A stretch of DNA of 17,078 nt, taken from positions 1-17,078 of the forward strand of contig CAYPEF010000040.1 of NCBI GenBank assembly GCA_964409675.1. The letters run 5' to 3'. A program made the translations under genes and the position numbers. The notes below the pieces were generated by a model. It saw only the letters and a list, made by a program, of their open reading frames with translations. It did no database searches and had not been told where the DNA came from. This DNA is from CAYMDD01 sp964409675. GTDB taxonomy: Bacteria; Pseudomonadota; Alphaproteobacteria; Rickettsiales; SXRF01. Below, piece after piece: positions 14,165 to 17,078 of this stretch; the first letter of the stretch is position 1; every line of letters starts with the position of its first letter.

Positions 14165-15616
14165 TTGAAATTTCAGAAGGTCGACGTGGATTTATACCGG
14201 TTCTCCCATCCTTCGCATATTGATGAGGTCAGCGTAGTTACGCCGGAAGACGGCTCTCAACGCGCCTATCTGCATGCAGCCAATAAGGTGGAGCCGGTAA
14301 AACTGGACGATATCAAGGAAAAGCTGGTCTTAAATGGCTGGCAATGCATTCCAGCCTCGTTTGAGGGCAAGCCAACGCTGGAAGTTCGCGGGTTCAAGAA
14401 TGCCAGTGAGCTTCTGGATACGCTGCAGCAATATGAATGCACCTCCGGGAAGGCGCAGAAACAATCTCCTCCGCCGGAGCCAAAGAAATCTCTCTGGCAA
14501 CGCTTTACCGACAACACGCTGCAAAAAAGCGGCTATCTGTATCTGGTAGGCGATGCCGCTTACATGACATACGGGTACAAAGGCGCGCGCAAGCTGGACG
14601 TGCTGGCGGGCGTTTTCTATCTGCTTGGCAGCACTTCGCTGATGCTGTTCGGCAAGAATGATAAGGCGGATCTGCAGATTCATGATCTGTCGAAGGAGAT
14701 GCTCAAGCACACGCTGAATGCAAACGCGCCCGCCAGCTGTTCGCTGGCCACCATTACGCAGGACCATAATAAGGGCATGCTGGACCAGGCCAATGAGTTC
14801 ATGCGGCGCTACCCGTCCGAGATGATGAACAGTGCGTTCGGCCTGGCTGGCATGTGTATCGCCGCGTCGGCCATGCGCCATAATGTGCTTACCGAACCAC
14901 ATTCAGGCCACAGTCGATTCAAGCATAAAATGGAAGGCTGGCTGGATGTGGGGCTTGGCAGCATGACTACCATCTCGGGCGCCATTTCCACACTCGTGAA
15001 AGAAAAGAAGCGCGACCCGGATGAGCCAAAGCATACCGGCATACAGGGCATTATGGAATGGATTCAGGAAAAGCCCCTGCGCGTTGCCGGGTATGGCTAT
15101 ATTGCCAGCACGCTCTGCCATGCCGGAAGCACCACCATTGCCATGCTGGAAGCGAAGAAAAACGGCGACCAGCAGAAGCTGCAATCGGTGCCGTTCCGCG
15201 CCGCGTTCGTGGGCGCTAGCCTGATTGCCGAATTTCTGATGAGCATTTCATCCAAAGGCCATGGTGAAGGTGTTACCAGCGATGCAAGCGTGGAAGACAG
15301 CATGGTCAATATTGCCGCCGAGCTAATTCTAAAGCAGCCCAAGGAATTACAGGAAGCACAGATGCATCATATGCTGAATTTCCTGGAACATCCTTCCGTG
15401 CTAGCGGAAAAGCGTGCGGTGGTGGAGCAAAAACTGCGCGAACAGATGGCGGCGCTTCAGAACAATCCCTGGCTCTGCATGCATAATAGATCACCACAGC
15501 TTTCAGAAGGCATTACCATCCCGGCGCTTGCGCAAACCCAGCGTGAAGCACCGCTTGCAAACTGGCAGCAAAAAGTAAAGCTACCTGAAAACGCCATGGC
15601 AACGGCTTCTCTATAA
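14165..15616 (+). CDS. Conserved-looking multi-pass membrane protein of unknown function with an internal duplication
   Basis: The 483-residue protein is not recognised. It opens with TTG at 14165, with TAGGG seven bases upstream; no in-frame ATG lies near. Residues about 1-92 look like a soluble alpha/beta domain (VDVDLYRFSHPSHIDEVSVV ... FKNASELLDTLQQY), then a Pro/Lys linker (95-108). Hydrophobic segments appear at about 123-134, 145-163, 222-237, 261-278, 307-327 and 346-362. Two stretches look duplicated: W...LQKSGYLYLVGDAAYMTYGYK (111-139) and W...PLRVAGYGYIASTLCHAGSTT (299-324), each a Trp, a basic spacer, then a GYxY core and small-residue helix. The last 100 residues are polar and helical (KELQEAQMHHMLNFLEH, EKRAVVEQKLREQM). 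It is monocistronic and divergent from hppA. Its role is unknown; membrane location is inferred from hydropathy alone. Confidence 0.72.
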   Translation: MKFQKVDVDLYRFSHPSHIDEVSVVTPEDGSQRAYLHAANKVEPVKLDDIKEKLVLNGWQCIPASFEGKPTLEVRGFKNASELLDTLQQYECTSGKAQKQSPPPEPKKSLWQRFTDNTLQKSGYLYLVGDAAYMTYGYKGARKLDVLAGVFYLLGSTSLMLFGKNDKADLQIHDLSKEMLKHTLNANAPASCSLATITQDHNKGMLDQANEFMRRYPSEMMNSAFGLAGMCIAASAMRHNVLTEPHSGHSRFKHKMEGWLDVGLGSMTTISGAISTLVKEKKRDPDEPKHTGIQGIMEWIQEKPLRVAGYGYIASTLCHAGSTTIAMLEAKKNGDQQKLQSVPFRAAFVGASLIAEFLMSISSKGHGEGVTSDASVEDSMVNIAAELILKQPKELQEAQMHHMLNFLEHPSVLAEKRAVVEQKLREQMAALQNNPWLCMHNRSPQLSEGITIPALAQTQREAPLANWQQKVKLPENAMATASL

Positions 15617-15623
15617 TATAGAG
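15609..15623. terminator. 15-bp perfect palindrome at the convergent gene ends
   Basis: CTCTATA-A-TATAGAG spans the stop codon of the 483-residue gene (TAA within it) and ends two bases before the stop of the HAD gene on the other strand. The stem is AT-rich and lacks a T-run, so it would be only a weak terminator; chance is also possible. Confidence 0.3.
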
Positions 15624-15624
15624 C

Positions 15625-16443
15625 TTACCATTGCATTTCATTCATTACATACAATGGGGCGGGCGTATCTGCGCGTGCCCGCCAATTCCCTTGTAAAATA
15701 CCGCCAGTGACCAACACGCTATCAATTGACGCATTGTTCGCACCCAGTATATCCGTGTATAGCCCATCTCCCACCGCAAGAATCCGTGCTTTCGCCACCG
15801 GCTCCAGCATAGTGATCGCCAGTTGGTAAACCGCCGGGTAGGGTTTACCGAACCAAGTTACCTTGCCGCCCATCGCCTCATACTGCTTGGCGATCACCCC
15901 GGCGCAAGGGTAGCGCTCGCCGGTGATTTTCACCACCTCCATGTCCGGGTTCAGGCAGAGCATCGGCAAGCCGCGCGTGTGCGCCGCCTGCAGCAGGCGG
16001 GTGAAGTCATGCAATGTCTGCTCCTCGGTGCCGAAGCCGGCGTTGAGCAGGAAATCCGCCGTCTCAGGTGTGTCCACGCGGGTGAAGGGCAGGCCGTTCA
16101 GCACATCGGCGTCGCGCTCGGGGCCGATGAAGCAGTAGGTGCGCCCGGGCTTTACCTCCCCTGCCGCCAGCGCGCGGTAGGCGGCTTCACCGGAGGAAAG
16201 CGCGCCTTCGTATAAATCACGCTCTACCCCCAGCATATCCAGTACCGCCACCACTTTCGGCAGGCGGCGCGGCGCGTTCGAGAGGAACACCACGCGCTTT
16301 CCTTCCGCTTTCAGCGCCTGCAGGCAGGCCTTGGCCTGCGGATACAGGGCCGAGCCGTCATGGATGACGCCCCAGAGGTCGAGCAGGAGGGCATCGTAAT
16401 CGGCGATGATGTCGGAGAGACGGGAAAGGCGCTGCGGGGTCAT
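15625..16443 (-). CDS. HAD superfamily class IIA hydrolase, TIGR01459 family
   Basis: The 272-residue protein from ATG 16443 contains all HAD motifs. Motif I is DALLLDLWGVIHDG (nucleophile Asp22; the second Asp is replaced by Trp24, which I recall as normal for this family). Motif II is VVFLSNAPRR, motif III Lys is in WFGKPYPAVY, and motif IV is AVGDGLYTDILGAN with two Asp residues. The cap between motifs II and III is the large class IIA type of NagD and phosphoglycolate or pyridoxal phosphatases. The natural substrate is unknown. An in-frame GTG at 16455 adds four residues; neither start has a clear ribosome-binding site. The gene is divergent from rdgB and convergent with the membrane protein gene. 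Confidence 0.88.
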   Translation of the reverse strand: MTPQRLSRLSDIIADYDALLLDLWGVIHDGSALYPQAKACLQALKAEGKRVVFLSNAPRRLPKVVAVLDMLGVERDLYEGALSSGEAAYRALAAGEVKPGRTYCFIGPERDADVLNGLPFTRVDTPETADFLLNAGFGTEEQTLHDFTRLLQAAHTRGLPMLCLNPDMEVVKITGERYPCAGVIAKQYEAMGGKVTWFGKPYPAVYQLAITMLEPVAKARILAVGDGLYTDILGANNASIDSVLVTGGILQGNWRARADTPAPLYVMNEMQW

Positions 16444-16518
16444 TGATAAAAACACATGTAATTTTAGAGCGTATGATTATAGTGAAAAGTTGTTACTCAC
16501 AGAAAGTTGCTCTCTTAC

Positions 16519-17078
16519 ATGCACTCGCTTCTGATTGCCAGCCATAATCCGGGCAAAATCCGCGAAATCGCGGAGCTTTTGCAGTCGCTCGGCATTGCAG
16601 TGCGCTCCGCCGCCGAGTTGGGGCTGCCCGAGCCGGAGGAAACCGGGGCCACCTTCGCCGAAAACGCCGCCCTGAAAGCGCATGCCGCCGCAAAAGCAGC
16701 CAACCTGCCCGCACTCGCGGATGATTCGGGCATGGGCATTCCGGCGCTTCAGGGTGCGCCCGGTATTTATTCCGCCCGCTGGGCGGGTCCGGGCAAGGAT
16801 TTCTCCATTGCCTTCGCCCGCATCGAGCGTGAATTGCAGGCGCTCGGGCTGGATGCGCGCGCGCAGGCCATCCCGGCCTATTTCATCTGCACTCTCTGCC
16901 TTGCCTGGCCGCAAGGGAAGGAGATGAGTTTTGAAGGAAGGGTGGACGGCACCCTCACCTTCCCGCCGCGCGGCGAAAAAGGCTTCGGCTATGATCCCAT
17001 CTTTACGCCCGAAAGCCGCAGCGTCACCTTCGCCGAAATGCCGCCCGCTGAAAAACACGCCATCAGCCACCGCGCCCG
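16519..17078 (+). CDS. rdgB: Non-canonical purine NTP pyrophosphatase RdgB/HAM1 (3' end truncated by window)
   Basis: Hydrolyses dITP, XTP and related deaminated nucleotides to monophosphate and PPi, protecting DNA from mutagenic bases. The frame from ATG 16519 runs open to the window end, about 186 residues, with no stop. Motifs are ASHNPGKIREI (Ser8-Lys13), TFAENAALKAHAAAKA, ADDSGMGIPALQGAPGIYSARWAG with Asp68/Asp69, VDGTLTFPPRGEKGFGYDPIF and the final SHRAR. In many members the DDSG motif is followed by Leu-Glu; here it is Met-Gly. The missing C-terminus should be only about 10-20 residues. An in-frame TTG at 16507 is a less likely start. It is divergent from the HAD gene with 75 bp between, so both promoters must be there. 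Confidence 0.93.
   Translation, partial: MHSLLIASHNPGKIREIAELLQSLGIAVRSAAELGLPEPEETGATFAENAALKAHAAAKAANLPALADDSGMGIPALQGAPGIYSARWAGPGKDFSIAFARIERELQALGLDARAQAIPAYFICTLCLAWPQGKEMSFEGRVDGTLTFPPRGEKGFGYDPIFTPESRSVTFAEMPPAEKHAISHRA

Noticed and set aside
16477..17070. 197-residue minus-strand open frame opposite rdgB
   Set aside because: rdgB on the plus strand has all family motifs and runs to the window end; the minus frame is Gly-rich and has no recognisable domain.
1..17078. CRISPR array or defence island
   Set aside because: No regularly spaced repeats, and no cas, restriction, toxin or phage genes are present.

Overview
The window reads as a chromosomal stretch of an alphaproteobacterium, probably from an assembled draft or metagenome, since it holds a 10-base N gap. 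The alphaproteobacterial guess rests on a DVWG/DLWG-type class IIA HAD hydrolase, an E. coli-like MotA, a membrane H+-pyrophosphatase, a TadD-like TPR lipoprotein, a sigma-32-like promoter before hsp20, and a 107-bp intergenic palindromic repeat starting GTCATCCTCGG. The exact order cannot be fixed from this sequence alone. No CRISPR array, transposase or complete RNA gene was seen.

Layout: 1-740 is AT-richer than the rest. It carries an ACT-domain gene bracketed by two copies of a 28-bp repeat, the left copy running into a tRNA-like 3' segment. Then follow, on +, a VOC/PhnB-like gene (742-1230) and a membrane-anchored AmpD-type amidase with a peptidoglycan-binding domain (1298-2179). Convergent to these is a long minus-strand series from 7881 down to 2189: pyrB, a periplasmic class A-like acid phosphatase, pyrC, pyrF, a secreted YHYH protein and a monofunctional GT51 transglycosylase. 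The first four overlap by 4, 4 and 11 bp and look translationally coupled, so a secreted phosphatase is embedded in a de novo pyrimidine operon.

From 8012 on + come a TPR lipoprotein with a long low-complexity tail, an AT-rich intergenic region with a hairpin, and a 63-residue lipoprotein with a textbook ribosome-binding site and an intrinsic terminator. On - are an orphan motA, a small heat-shock protein with a sigma-32-like promoter and its own terminator, the palindromic repeat, and hppA (K+-independent H+-pyrophosphatase) broken by the N gap. On + follows a 483-residue unrecognised membrane protein with an apparent internal duplication (TTG start). The window ends with a minus-strand HAD hydrolase and a divergent rdgB truncated by the window edge.

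Functionally, the window combines pyrimidine synthesis, nucleotide sanitation (RdgB), PPi-driven proton pumping, wall synthesis and turnover, and several envelope proteins of unknown role. The most unusual items are the pyr operon with its phosphatase and the Gln-for-His change in PyrC, the repeat-flanked ACT gene with the tRNA-like segment, the 483-residue membrane protein and the small lipoprotein. None of these is proven to be a new system.
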